DNA of 64,000 nt, taken from the NCBI RefSeq assembly GCF_017471675.1, contig NZ_JAFUSK010000021.1, positions 17,364 to 81,363 on the forward strand, given 5' to 3'. Origin of the DNA: Pseudobutyrivibrio sp. Its GTDB lineage: Bacteria > Bacillota > Clostridia > Lachnospirales > Lachnospiraceae. Position numbers and translations under genes: made by a program. Positions 54,301 to 63,850 of the stretch are shown one piece after another. Position 1 is the first letter of the stretch; the number at the start of each line of letters is the position of its first letter. Under the pieces are notes generated by a model. That model ran no database searches and was not told where the DNA came from. It saw only the letters and a list, made by a program, of their open reading frames with translations.

Positions 54301-57300
54301 AATGCAGCTAAATATTTCCTCCAAATTATTAATATTCATTATATGATAAATTGATAGTTCAACTCCGTATACTTTTCTTAGCTCGGCTATCAATTTAATT
54401 GCAGTAATGGAGTTTCCTCCAATGGCGTAAAAATTAGATTTTTCATCTATATCATTTCTACCAAAAACCTTATAACATACTTGCATGAATCCTTCGATGT
54501 CACTTTGGAATTTATTATCTTCACCTTCATCAGTAACATCTATACTCATGTTATTCAATGCATTTTTATCTATTTTTCCATTATTAGTTAATGGCATTTC
54601 ATCTATTTTTTGTATAACTCCAGGTATCATGTAAGCAGGCAAAGAATTTTCTATCTCTTTGCGTACTTTCTGCTCCTCAAGTTCATCACCTGTTGTATAA
54701 AATGACTTAAGAATCTGCTTTTCTCTATCGTATAAAACTACGCACTTTTGAATTCCTGCAATGCTTGCGATTTCATTTTCAATAGCCGACAGTTCAATTC
54801 TCTTTCCATTAATTTTAACTTGTGAATCTGTTCTACCAAGGAAAATAATTTCTCCATCAGCATTGTACATTCCTCTATCGCCTGTGTTGTATATTCTTTT
54901 CCCATTCAAGCTAAGGAATTTTTTTTCTGTTTCTTCGGGATTTCCTGCATAGCACTCAGCTACACATATACCACTTACATACATTGTTCCTGGTACTTGG
55001 ACCGGACATATTTCATAATTCTCATTTAAAATATAATACGAAGCTGTAGGGACTGGAATTCCATATGGAATAACGTCTTTACGAATATCCTCTTCAGTTA
55101 CTACATGGAAGATATTCCAAAGAGTGGTCTCCGATGGTCCGCCAACACTAACCACTTTAGCATTGTCAAAATATTTTTTTATTTCCTTAACCAGTTCTGT
55201 TTTTACCCAATCTCCGCCTAAGAATATGTATCTAACACTATCTAATCCACAGGTATCCGATAAACCATACGACACATACATATCCATAAAAGCAGGCACG
55301 GAATTCCATATTGTTATAGAATTTTTTTCCATCAATTCCTTCCAATGCTTTGGATCCTTAGCCTTTGAATCTGTAGGAACAACTATTCCGCCGCCCGCTA
55401 TTGTCATTCCAAAAACATCATATAGTGACATATCATGGCAAAAACTAGTTATGGCAATAGCTCTATCCTCAGAAGTCACATTAAATTTTTCATTAGTATA
55501 TAAAAGACATTCTGCAAAACCATCATTTTTTATCCTTATACTTTTAGGTAAACCTGTGGTTCCTGATGTATTGATAGTATATATAATGTCTTTTCCATCT
55601 GCTGCATTATATATCTCTCCATTTGTTCCCTGTACATTGTCCAAACTACTAGGAATCAAAACTATTACACCATCATATATCTCTTTTATTTCATCGTAAT
55701 GACTTTGATCTGTATAAATGGCTTTGACATTATTATTCTTTATAGAATTAATAAGCTGTTTTTTAGGAAGCAAAGTATCAAATGGCAAGAATACTATATT
55801 AGCTAACGCACATGCTAGTTCAGCCAATATTCCCTCTATTCCCTTTGCTGTATAAATTCCTATGGTATCTCTTGCTTGTATGCCATTTGCCAATGCATCT
55901 GCATTAATATGATTTATTAACTTAAATGTATCTTCATAGCTATAGCTACCGTTTTCTGTAATGATATGTATTCTTCCGCCATTACTATGAAAACTATTTC
56001 TTAATAAATCACCTACAGTATTCTTACTATTTATTTCATCATTTCCGATACAAGTTTCGATTGTATTTAACAATTTATCTGGCAAACTTAATTCAGTTTT
56101 TACTGCCCAATTATTACTATCTCTAAGAATGTCACGAATTCCACAAATAAATATATCCGCAATTTCTTCTGCAACTTCTTGTGGAATAATTTCCTCAACA
56201 CAATCCATTGTGAAAATTACGTCATCCTGTCTGTGCATTAATACCGCATCAATCCAAACTTGGCTAGTATGTGTCTTTGTATATGTTTTTACAATCTCCT
56301 GCGATTTTCTATATGGCACATCCAATGTACTCGTAAATACTACTGGAGCATTTATCTTATGCCCTTTCTTCTTTTGAAGCTGACTTAACAATTCAAGACC
56401 AGAGTACATACTGTGATCTAATAATTGCAAAACAAGTTTATTATTTCGAATTATTAAATCTTTAATACTTTCATCTTTTCTGTTATCAAAATCAAACAGC
56501 ATAAAGTTTGAACATTCGCCTACCATATCCCATATATCATTGAAAATCGGTGGGCGTAAAGCTATTGGTACATTTAATAGAAAATGCTGATTCTGACTAC
56601 ATCTTGCAATAGATTTTCCATAAATAGTTAATAAGATAGAAAATGCTGAAACATCCCATTCCTTAGCTAACTTTACCAAATCCTGATATTCGTTTTTACT
56701 AAAGATTCTCAAGACTTGTCTAGTATGAGTTTCTAAAACATCATCTGGATTCTTAATAAAAGGCAGTTGTGGATTGTCAGGCATCCGATCTGCCCAATCC
56801 ATCCAATACTCATAGCTACTGTTATATACATCAGTCTTCTTCATATTCTCCAGATATTCGCAATATTTTCGATAACTACTATCAATATTTCTAATATCTG
56901 CATGCGGATTTGAATAATAATAATCCAAATCCTTTACTATATTTTCATGACTCCAACCATCCACCACTAATCCATCATGGCAAAAATGAATAATAGTATT
57001 GTCTTCACTTACTTTAGTTACTTCAAAATATACTAAAGGTGGCGTATCAATTTTGAACGTATGATTAAATACTTCAGTTCGCTTATACGATAAATATTTT
57101 TCTTTTTGTTCTTTAGACATATTCTGTATATCAGTATATGGAACAGTTACCTCAACTGGCTCCTTTACCAATTCTTGTGTTCCATCTTCAGAAAAACGAT
57201 ATCTAAGCACCTCATGAGTTTGAATTAATTTATTGACTGCTTTCTCAAATCTTTCATGATCATAATCTTTTACTTCCATCTCGCAATAAGCATGTGTAGC

Positions 57301-57633
57301 CTCGCCACCAAGACCAATATCTTTTTTTCTTCCTAAAAGGTAAGCAAGTTGCATATCCTTTAGTTTAAAACTGTCCATCTCTACCTGTTTTTTATTTTTT
57401 CGCGCTGGCTTACTAGCAGCCTTTGCGTCGATGCTATCAATAAATTCACTCATTTTATCATACTTATAGAAGTCGCTAACTTTTACTCGAATTCTAGTAT
57501 CTTTATAGATTTTCATCTGAATCTGTGTAGCTAGAATTGATTGTCCCCCTAAATCAACAAAACTTCTATCAAGTGTGACGTTTTCATCCAATCCTAATAT
57601 TGCCCTTATAATTCTTTCTATATTCTCTTTCAT
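51322..57633 (-). CDS. NRPS: carrier-Cy-A-PCP-C-A-PCP(truncated)
   Basis: 2103 residues as it stands. In order: N-terminal carrier (DLGGQSILA, S32), heterocyclisation domain (KDMQLAYLLGR; D220-xxxx-D225-xx-S228; FTSTLD; SQVWID), A1 (TINTSGTTGLPKS, VGGPSETTLW, YNTGDRG), PCP (IGGNSITA), C domain (HHILADEQS), A2 (IMNTSGTTGNPKG, NVYGPAECS, YRTGDV) and a last PCP (LGGTSLQ). A1 has features of Cys-type A domains that follow Cy (HDMSLYDVFG, TIWNSVPAFM). The last 13 residues (RDFEIFSVNMELL) come from the inserted element and replace about 32 native ones. GAGGA before the ATG at 57633 fixes the start; the frame opens earlier at 57648. No TE domain. Confidence 0.9.
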   Translation of the reverse strand: MKENIERIIRAILGLDENVTLDRSFVDLGGQSILATQIQMKIYKDTRIRVKVSDFYKYDKMSEFIDSIDAKAASKPARKNKKQVEMDSFKLKDMQLAYLLGRKKDIGLGGEATHAYCEMEVKDYDHERFEKAVNKLIQTHEVLRYRFSEDGTQELVKEPVEVTVPYTDIQNMSKEQKEKYLSYKRTEVFNHTFKIDTPPLVYFEVTKVSEDNTIIHFCHDGLVVDGWSHENIVKDLDYYYSNPHADIRNIDSSYRKYCEYLENMKKTDVYNSSYEYWMDWADRMPDNPQLPFIKNPDDVLETHTRQVLRIFSKNEYQDLVKLAKEWDVSAFSILLTIYGKSIARCSQNQHFLLNVPIALRPPIFNDIWDMVGECSNFMLFDFDNRKDESIKDLIIRNNKLVLQLLDHSMYSGLELLSQLQKKKGHKINAPVVFTSTLDVPYRKSQEIVKTYTKTHTSQVWIDAVLMHRQDDVIFTMDCVEEIIPQEVAEEIADIFICGIRDILRDSNNWAVKTELSLPDKLLNTIETCIGNDEINSKNTVGDLLRNSFHSNGGRIHIITENGSYSYEDTFKLINHINADALANGIQARDTIGIYTAKGIEGILAELACALANIVFLPFDTLLPKKQLINSIKNNNVKAIYTDQSHYDEIKEIYDGVIVLIPSSLDNVQGTNGEIYNAADGKDIIYTINTSGTTGLPKSIRIKNDGFAECLLYTNEKFNVTSEDRAIAITSFCHDMSLYDVFGMTIAGGGIVVPTDSKAKDPKHWKELMEKNSITIWNSVPAFMDMYVSYGLSDTCGLDSVRYIFLGGDWVKTELVKEIKKYFDNAKVVSVGGPSETTLWNIFHVVTEEDIRKDVIPYGIPVPTASYYILNENYEICPVQVPGTMYVSGICVAECYAGNPEETEKKFLSLNGKRIYNTGDRGMYNADGEIIFLGRTDSQVKINGKRIELSAIENEIASIAGIQKCVVLYDREKQILKSFYTTGDELEEQKVRKEIENSLPAYMIPGVIQKIDEMPLTNNGKIDKNALNNMSIDVTDEGEDNKFQSDIEGFMQVCYKVFGRNDIDEKSNFYAIGGNSITAIKLIAELRKVYGVELSIYHIMNINNLEEIFSCIKEEKNKSQCVISEIKEESTCDLTRLQEDIWVYDNINNNSRYVITAYMDLLDKNNGKIDFEKLRTAVEKVYLNNPTLQNVFIQNEEGLPLRRKSASACCIQYVEIVNEDSIRDFQRIISEEKMNLSTGPLYRVTIIKQSDTKARLLLTIHHILADEQSFRLIFNQILREYYSKEVEYETHSFDEYVSLKQLEAETDKDLSIDELRAYNNSLCEYGNGKQNKDASVCCKALANETISKAKKKAKQCNTSLFTTLLWSYMKVLEEKYKTKVYVSVPASDRAIGDFEKTVGLFLDKIFVTSANEIDLLKEKMLKAYEQMHGSYYKKVRDENLFENYKAIHNGFIFNMIDNTIDNDFVEMHYVMNVQENSNSDLQMLIEKSEEGYYCRLSSGCGRYDNAELEKILNEFVDVINREDEAVAEKNSSPNTLVDMFLASCANNPQAIAVKDSEGELSYAELYYNILRCAEILVKSGVRKGDNIAIRCNQNNETIIWIYAILFAGGVYVPIDCSLPYGKTKLILTNCGVTYYITDESCEYENVTIFPLHTYEKFIPSISLLDNKCTESTQLAYIMNTSGTTGNPKGVPIQQAGIVNLIKWYIKEMNITQESKLILLNNFGFDGSVKHLFAALSCGASLCLVKNELYDIPYILNVISKEQITHAATVPSLLKEMVIEASKNNYSDFESITYMVCGGEKLSCEMFLSWFNSPNCNARFYNVYGPAECSCVSLYHEVTKKDIDCGRIPIGKPIPNKIVYLLNNEGRKCQRGEKGVLHIGGIGTFDGYVGKSEKESNIIDTTDIFGEKLYRTGDVAILNDNNEYEFLGREDFQIKINGQRVEVEEIESVFQKISKASQCAFNIEECDGKKKYIMYYVSQSDNPSDSSGFFRTKMREFLPESYLPHEFIALKDIPLNSNGKIDRSKLGQLKAKRTISYGRRTKHGITNDINSNKTIYNQVESAWGKILEMDTVPGNKGFQELGGTSLQYFRLQRDFEIFSVNMELL
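51335..51362 (-). repeat. Right terminal inverted repeat (IRR)
   Basis: Reading inward on the minus strand: GAGACTTTGAAATTTTCTCT then GTAAATAT. It supplies the last codons and, a little further in, the stop codon of the truncated NRPS. Confidence 0.88.
51363..51370. repeat. Target site duplication, right copy
   Basis: GCTGCAAC, identical to 48606-48613. Confidence 0.95.
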
Positions 57634-57669
57634 AACAATCCTCAACAATACTGATTTTAATTTCCAATA

Positions 57670-58464
57670 TTATTTGCCTGAATCAAGCAAACCACTCTCA
57701 TACATTGCAAAGCTCTTTTTTATCATCCCACTTATTTCTTCTACATTATCTTTTAAATAAAAATGGTCTCCAGAAAATGTTTGAGCATGAAATATCCCTC
57801 TTGAATAATCTTTCCACTTCAAAACAGATGTATCTTCTACAAATCGATCTGATTTCCCCCATATCACATAAATCGGAGAGTTTATACTACGTTTTTTTTC
57901 CTTCATCATATGGTATCTACTACAAAGCATGAAATCATTTCTAGCTATTGGTAAATATAGCCTCATAAAATCTTCGTTTGAAATAATGCTATCTTCCATA
58001 AGACCATATGCCGCCAATAATTTTTTTAAATTACTGTCACTAAAATCATCTGTGAACTCCTCAATATCGCTGTTAGGCTCATTAGCAGATGATACATATA
58101 CTGCAACAGGAGGCTTTATTCCTTTCTTTTCTATACCACTTGCGACTTCATATGCAGTAATTCCACCCATACTATGGCCAAACAAAATATAAGGAACATC
58201 AAATAAATCGCGATTATCATGTATAAATTCTTCTACAATATTCTCTATATTATTAGGCGATTGCTCAGCAAGTCTATTTTCTCTCATTGGAAATTGCACT
58301 GGACATATTTGCACTTCATCTCCAAAATATTTTTTCCAATCTCTATAAAACGATGCTGCTCCTCCCGCATGATGAAATAAGAAAATTCTATATTGCGGTT
58401 TCACTGTCTTATTCTCATACACAATCCATTTATTTAACATTTTCTTTTTCCTTTTGTTTGTCAT
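57670..58464 (-). CDS. Type II thioesterase
   Basis: 264 residues, alpha/beta-hydrolase. LFHHAGGAASFYRDW at the N-terminus, nucleophile elbow FGHSMGG (S98), Asp in WGKSDRFV and His in FSGDHFYL complete the triad. Such enzymes clear mis-primed carriers, and with no TE domain in the NRPS or PKS this one may also release the product. The ATG at 58464 overlaps the stop of the LRR gene (TAATG); an internal ATG at 58440 with AAAAGGA upstream is a possible alternative. Confidence 0.88.
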   Translation of the reverse strand: MTNKRKKKMLNKWIVYENKTVKPQYRIFLFHHAGGAASFYRDWKKYFGDEVQICPVQFPMRENRLAEQSPNNIENIVEEFIHDNRDLFDVPYILFGHSMGGITAYEVASGIEKKGIKPPVAVYVSSANEPNSDIEEFTDDFSDSNLKKLLAAYGLMEDSIISNEDFMRLYLPIARNDFMLCSRYHMMKEKKRSINSPIYVIWGKSDRFVEDTSVLKWKDYSRGIFHAQTFSGDHFYLKDNVEEISGMIKKSFAMYESGLLDSGK

Positions 58465-59042
58465 TAATTAATTACTGTATCAGGAATTAAATCTGCTATT
58501 TTCTCACAGTTTTCAAAGGCTCGTTTTCCCACCCAATATAGTTCGTTTCCAAAATCTATTTCTTCTAACTTTTTACACCCTTCAAAGGCGGAAAACTCTA
58601 TCTCATTGACATGTGACATTTTTACTTTTTTTAATTCGCTGCAATTCCTAAAACAGCCCCTTAAAATCATTCTTAGTGATTTGGGTATAGTTATTTCTTT
58701 TATACTTTGACACTGATAAAATGCACTTGGTCCTATATACTGAATATTATCTGGAAGATTAATAGAAGTAAGTCCCCTACATTCCATAAAAGTGCAGTAA
58801 CAAATTTCAATAATACCTTCAGGTAAAATCACCTCTTGCACATTAAAATTGGGTTGCTTAGGAATCATGACGTTCTGTCCATCAATATCCGCATCTTTCA
58901 TATCCACAAAAACATATGGACCTATTGAAGTCACCTTTTCCCCGTTATATTCATTTGGAATAACAACCCTGTTATCTTGACCAGTATATTTAACTAAACG
59001 CATTCCCTCCGTGTCGTAATCATATTCAAACTGCATATCCAT
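58464..59042 (-). CDS. BspA-like leucine-rich-repeat protein in the NRPS operon
   Basis: 192 residues. After an N-terminal strand region (VVIPNEYNGEKVTSIGPYVF) come about four to five LRR_5 repeats: VQEVILPEGIIEICYCTFMEC, LTSINLPDNIQYIGPSAFYQC, IKEITIPKSLRMILRGCFRNC, LKKVKMSHVNEIEFSAFEGC and LEEIDFGNELYWVGKRAFENC. No signal peptide is seen, unlike surface BspA proteins, so it is probably cytoplasmic. It lies between the ACP and thioesterase genes with overlaps or short gaps. Role in biosynthesis unknown; scaffolding is a guess. Confidence 0.8.
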   Translation of the reverse strand: MDMQFEYDYDTEGMRLVKYTGQDNRVVIPNEYNGEKVTSIGPYVFVDMKDADIDGQNVMIPKQPNFNVQEVILPEGIIEICYCTFMECRGLTSINLPDNIQYIGPSAFYQCQSIKEITIPKSLRMILRGCFRNCSELKKVKMSHVNEIEFSAFEGCKKLEEIDFGNELYWVGKRAFENCEKIADLIPDTVIN

Positions 59043-59057
59043 AAGACAATGTCCTTC

Positions 59058-59303
59058 CTATGCTACAATACTCTCGATTTTATCAACCACCTCACCAACT
59101 GTATGAAGCTGACTCATCTCCTCTTCAGGAATTGTTGTCGCATAAAAATCCTCAATCTCTGAAATAATCGCCATAATGTCTAAAGAGTCACATCCTAATT
59201 CTGTTTTAAAGCCCTGACTCTCATTGATTTCAACATCACTTTCAAGACATAAAGTTTCACGTATAATTTTTTCAACATCCTTAAATATAATTTCTCTAGC
59301 CAT
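59058..59303 (-). CDS. Free acyl carrier protein
   Basis: 81 residues from the ATG at 59303 (a longer frame starts at 59324). The phosphopantetheine serine is in LGCDSLDIMA (S40). It is acidic, like a fatty-acid-type ACP (EIEDFYATTIPEEEMSQLHTVGEVV). It begins one base after the PKS stop with AAAGGAG about ten bases upstream. It may carry the polyketide intermediate between PKS and NRPS or supply the starter. Confidence 0.88.
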   Translation of the reverse strand: MAREIIFKDVEKIIRETLCLESDVEINESQGFKTELGCDSLDIMAIISEIEDFYATTIPEEEMSQLHTVGEVVDKIESIVA

Positions 59304-59304
59304 T

Positions 59305-62300
59305 TTATATATTCTCCTTTTCATTAATCAGCTCTTGTATTTTCTCAGCCACTTTCAACAAATTATCGCAAAGAATCAATTCCTTCGGTGTTAACTGAAT
59401 TTCATAAAATTCGTTAATTTGAGACACTATCATTAAACCTGTTAATGAATCAATATCTAGTTCAAAAAGGGAATGGGACAAATCTATTTCCTCTTCTTCA
59501 GTAATATTTCGCAAAATATCAACTAATTTTCTTTGAACATCATTCTGGTTCAAACTATTATCTACTAAAGATTTCTTCTGTGTTACTATTGGTTGACGCG
59601 GTTCGTTAATTATAATTTCATGGATTCTTTCACCGTACTCATCAATAATGTTTGTTCTATTTTTCTTATATTCCTTATAAGATAGTTGACCCATTATAAT
59701 GGCAGAATCAGTCACATTATTTTCATAACCATCAAAGGCAATAAAAGAATCAAATCCATGTTTTAAAAATAGTCTTTCCCAATCCTTGACCAAAATATTA
59801 TAATTTGACTCACGCAAAGGATCCTTTGCATAATTCCACCACTCAGTTGTTAATCCTCCAAATAATTCTCTAATTCCATGAACATTTATTGGTTGCAAAA
59901 GACACAAAACACCATCAGCAACTAATCCTCGTCGCATATTATCCAGAGCCAATTCCATATCAGGTACTGATTGAATCATTCCACATGATACAACCAAGTC
60001 AAAATAATCCTCCGGAATATTCTGTGATACCAAGCTTTTATTTACATCTATTCTTGCAAATTTCATCTTATCCTTTACGCCTAACTCTTCTGCTTTTTGT
60101 TTGGCATCGTATATGAAACTATGACCTATATCTGTAAAATAATACTCAATGTCGTAATCTCTAAGCTTGTCAATCGCAGGCCAAGTTACAATTCCAGAAC
60201 CAGCCCCCAGTTCCAATATTCTTAGCTTTCTATTTGCACATTTCGCCATGTCAACTAACATATTCGAGAAAATTTCCGCATACAATCTGGCTTTGCCATA
60301 TGTAGGAGTCTTTTCAAATACATTTCTAACATAATCGTATGAACCATTTGGATATAATATTTCCTTTCCCATTACCTTCCCAGAAAGGACTTCATTATAG
60401 CTATCACTACATTTTTCAATTAATTCAAAAAAATATTTAAAATCAGGGAAAGATTCTATTGCGTGACTAATATAATACTTAAGCTGAGATACCTCAGAAA
60501 TGTTCTTCAAACATAACCAGCGTTCTCCTTCTTCTTTAATTAGTCCGCTTTTTTCCATAAATCCTAAAAGTCTCTTTAAAAGAATTTTGTAATCTGATAT
60601 GCATGATGTCTTTTCAATAATGGTCTCATAAGAAATTGTTTCTCCAGGTATTCTAAATAAACCATACTCATCAAAATATTTAATTGCCACTCGTGCACAT
60701 ATTTCATCATAGACATGATATAATTCTGGCATTTGTGCCATACACATAATTCCAGAATGCTCCACTAAATCAATTTCTAATTGCTTCCATTTGTTTTGAT
60801 TTTGTTTTATATCAATATTAGATTGAGCGATGGTTAATATTTGAACATCCGACATGTCTAGCATTTTTCTGCATAATTCAAGTTTATGCGACATAAATCC
60901 ATTAACTATTTCGCAACCGAGATTATTTCTATGTTGTATTTCGTTTTTCGAATTACTATTAACTTTAATGTATTGTTTCATTTGAAAAGAACTAGCCGGC
61001 AAATCCAACAATTGTCCATTTTCAACATCTATACTCCAGTCTGGGATTTCATATCCAATAGTCCACAGTGTGCCCATTCCAAATCGTAAAGCATACTCCC
61101 ATCTATCAATCTTTTCTGTTATTACAGGCACTGCTAACTGCTCTTTATTCTTTTTACTCTTATTAAAAAATGAACACAGCTGTTCTCCTATACCAATTTC
61201 AATTGCAATTAAATTTTCGATGTCCTGAGTTGCCTCCACCGCTTGCTGAAACTTTACAGAATTCAATGTCTGATTTTTCCAATACTCTTTTGTTGCAAGT
61301 ATTTTTGAATCTATTTTTCTTCCCAAACTAGTACTGAAGTAATCTTTTTCGCTCTCGTAAAACTCTATTGTATCGAGGAACTCTTCAAGATCAGGAAGAA
61401 TCTGCTTAACCATTTTGCAATGACCCGCTCTATCCAATGGCAGTTTAATATTGTAAATTTGATTTTCGGATAACAGCTCACAAAATTTATCTATTTCGTT
61501 CTTGGGACCAGCTACCATTATTCTTCCAGGTGCATTATATGCAGCTATTTCTAAATTTCCCTGCATATATTTGCTAATCTTTTTTTCATCAGCCATAACA
61601 CTGACCATAGAGCCTTCTTGAATCTGTTCAAATAAATGGTATCTCTTTACGCATATTTTTAGAGTGTCTTCTAGTGATAAGACTCCCGCAAAATAGGCTG
61701 CCATATATTCACCTGCACTATATCCAACAACTGCATTTGGTTCTATTCCTAAATCAGATATGTATTCTCCCAATGCATATTGCACACAGAAATGTAGTAA
61801 ATAATTCTCCAAATCGGATAGTGAGTTTGTTTCTATTTTTTTCTTAATATTTAACCCAAATAAGTCACACACACACTCAAAAATCATATTGAAATGATCA
61901 TTAAGTCTATAGTCATAATTCATTAATTGAGCTATTTTATCTAAACTGTAATAATTGCTCCCACCAAACATAAATAATGTTTTGATATCCTTTGGAGCCT
62001 TGCTTTTTCTAACCACCTGTGCTTCTTTTAGTTGTCGTGACAAATCTTTTGTTCCTGTTGTCAACAATACACTTCTATATTCTTTCGCATCCCTGCCTTT
62101 CCAAAGTGTCCTTGCTATGTCTTTAATATTCACATCTTTTTTATCATCAAGATACGCACCTAATTTTTCAAAATATCCCTTTATATGCTCCTTCGTAGGC
62201 CCAGATACCGGTATAATCGCAGCTTTTAATTCTTCTTTCGGAACAGTTTCATTTAGTATTTCTCGACTTTTATATTCCTCAATAATCAAATGACAATTGA

Positions 62301-63063
62301 CACCACCGATTCCGAAACTGCTTACAGCAGCTGCTAAATGTTGTCGATTCCATTTTCGTGTAAACCTATTAACACAAATATTGAATTTACTAATACCTAG
62401 TTTTTTATTATCCTGTTGGAAATAAACTGTCGGAACCAACATGCGATTTTTAATCATTAAAACTGTTTTTATAATACCTGCTATACCTGCAGCATAATTC
62501 AAGTGTCCCACATTAGACTTTACCGAACCTACATATAATGCTTTTTCGCTGTTTCTATATGCCTGTCCGTATGTAGATTTTAATGTCTCAGCCTCAATGA
62601 CATCACCTAATTGTGTAGCTGTTCCATGCAATTCAACATAACTAATATCTCCATACGATAACCCAGAATTAGTTACTGCTCTTTGGATTGCCGTACTTTC
62701 ACCAATAACACTAGGTGCAGAATAACCACTCTTTTCTTTTCCATCCGTTGATATACCAGAACCAGTTATAACAGCATGAATATAATCACCGTCTTCAATC
62801 GCTGCCTCAAGTGTTTTGATTGCAATCAATCCACCACCATTACCTGGAACGAATCCATCACCATACTGATCAAATGGTCTAACAGTTCCGCTTTTTGATA
62901 AAGTTCCTTCTGCCGTTTTATAGCCGTCCTGCTTTTCTTGAATGCTAACTCCACCAGCCAATGCCAGTTTACATTCACCCTTGCTCAAACTTTCCATTGC
63001 TAAATGAACTGCCATCAAACTAGATGCACATGCATTTTTTACTGGAATACTTGGACCTGTTAG
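59305..63063 (-). pseudogene. PKS, downstream part: KS C-terminal segment, AT, MT, ACP
   Basis: Continues in frame from the KS start after one TGA (63064-63066). The first residues are LTGPSIPVKNACASSL, holding the active-site Cys; HGTATQLGD and NVGHLNYAAG give the two KS histidines. Next: AT (VVGYSAGEYMAAYFAG, LDRAGHCKMV, unusual specificity motif), a linker and a methyltransferase (LRILELGAGSGIVTWPAIDKL), and a C-terminal ACP (FELDIDSLTGLM). No KR, DH or ER. The internal ATG at 63018 is not a real start because it would drop the active-site Cys. Unless the TGA is read or is an error, this part is not made. Confidence 0.8.
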
Positions 63064-63504
63064 TCATAATGTGTATGAAGCTCTAAGTGTTGCTGTTCCA
63101 TCCATATATGCGGTATTTAGTAACTTTGCTTCATCTAAATCACGGTATTCCTCAAACAGATTTTTCCATACATAAAAAAAATCACCAATACCTGCAAACA
63201 ATCCTACATTTTTTTCATCACTTATCTTGTGATTAGCATGCTCAAGAGCCTCTTGGCATAATGTAATCAGATATCTCTGCTGTGGATCCATATTAACTGC
63301 ATCACGTTTACTGATTCCAAAAAAATCTGCATCAAAATCATATATATCATCTAATTTCCCATATGATCCAACAAATTGTCTGTCCGGTATATTATTGTTA
63401 TGTTGTATGCAATCCTTTGCATTTACTAAATTATCCCAAAATTCTTTTTCGTTTTTTGCTTTTGGAAATCGTAATGAATATCCAACAATCGCATATTTAT
63501 TCAT
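63064..63504 (-). CDS. PKS ketosynthase, N-terminal part (ends at in-frame TGA)
   Basis: 146 residues: YAIVGYSLRFPKAKNEKEFW, FFGISKRDAVNMDPQQRYLI and DGTATLRASYTL are normal KS blocks up to the strand before the active-site Cys. TGA then stands where a KS has the residue between RxSYxL and LxGPS (often Asn, Asp or Gly). GGAGGG seven bases before the ATG at 63504 sets the start, so the first codons overlap the reductase remnant by eight bases. Together with the downstream part the protein would be 1399 residues. Confidence 0.82.
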   Translation of the reverse strand: MNKYAIVGYSLRFPKAKNEKEFWDNLVNAKDCIQHNNNIPDRQFVGSYGKLDDIYDFDADFFGISKRDAVNMDPQQRYLITLCQEALEHANHKISDEKNVGLFAGIGDFFYVWKNLFEEYRDLDEAKLLNTAYMDGTATLRASYTL

Positions 63505-63850
63505 TATTTTTCCCTCCAGCAATATCTATAATTATTTTTCCTCCACCAATGTTTCCCTCATATAAATCCTGATGCGCTCGTGGTAATTCATTCCAGTTAT
63601 ATATTTTCCCAATTAACGGATGAATATTTGATTCCTCAACAGCTTTTATATATCCCTTGTAATCTTCCTTTGTACCAGCATGACATCCTTGAATTCTTTT
63701 CTGATTCAACCATAAAAATCTCAAATCAATAGTGGCCTTATATGATGATGTTGCCCCACATAATACAACCATACCACCTGTTGCACATACAAAAAGAGAA
63801 GTTGGCAATGTATCCGCTCCAGTATGTTCCAGCACAATACGCAATGTCAT
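63497..63850 (-). pseudogene. 3' remnant of a CCR-like zinc-type reductase
   Basis: 117 codons matching the C-terminal third of a crotonyl-CoA carboxylase/reductase-like MDR protein: VLEHTGADTLPTSLFVCATGGMVVLCGATS, DLRFLWLNQKRIQGCHAGT and IGKIYNWNELPRAHQDLYEGN. The nucleotide-binding and N-terminal parts are missing; upstream the frame soon meets a stop in unrelated sequence. It precedes and overlaps the PKS by eight bases, so it was probably the first gene of the operon and may have supplied a reduced extender or enoyl reduction in trans. Confidence 0.72.

Noticed and set aside
63064-63066. Selenocysteine or altered genetic code at the KS TGA
   Set aside because: No hairpin of Sec-insertion type is evident after the codon, homologues have no Cys/Sec there, and TGA is a normal stop in other genes here.
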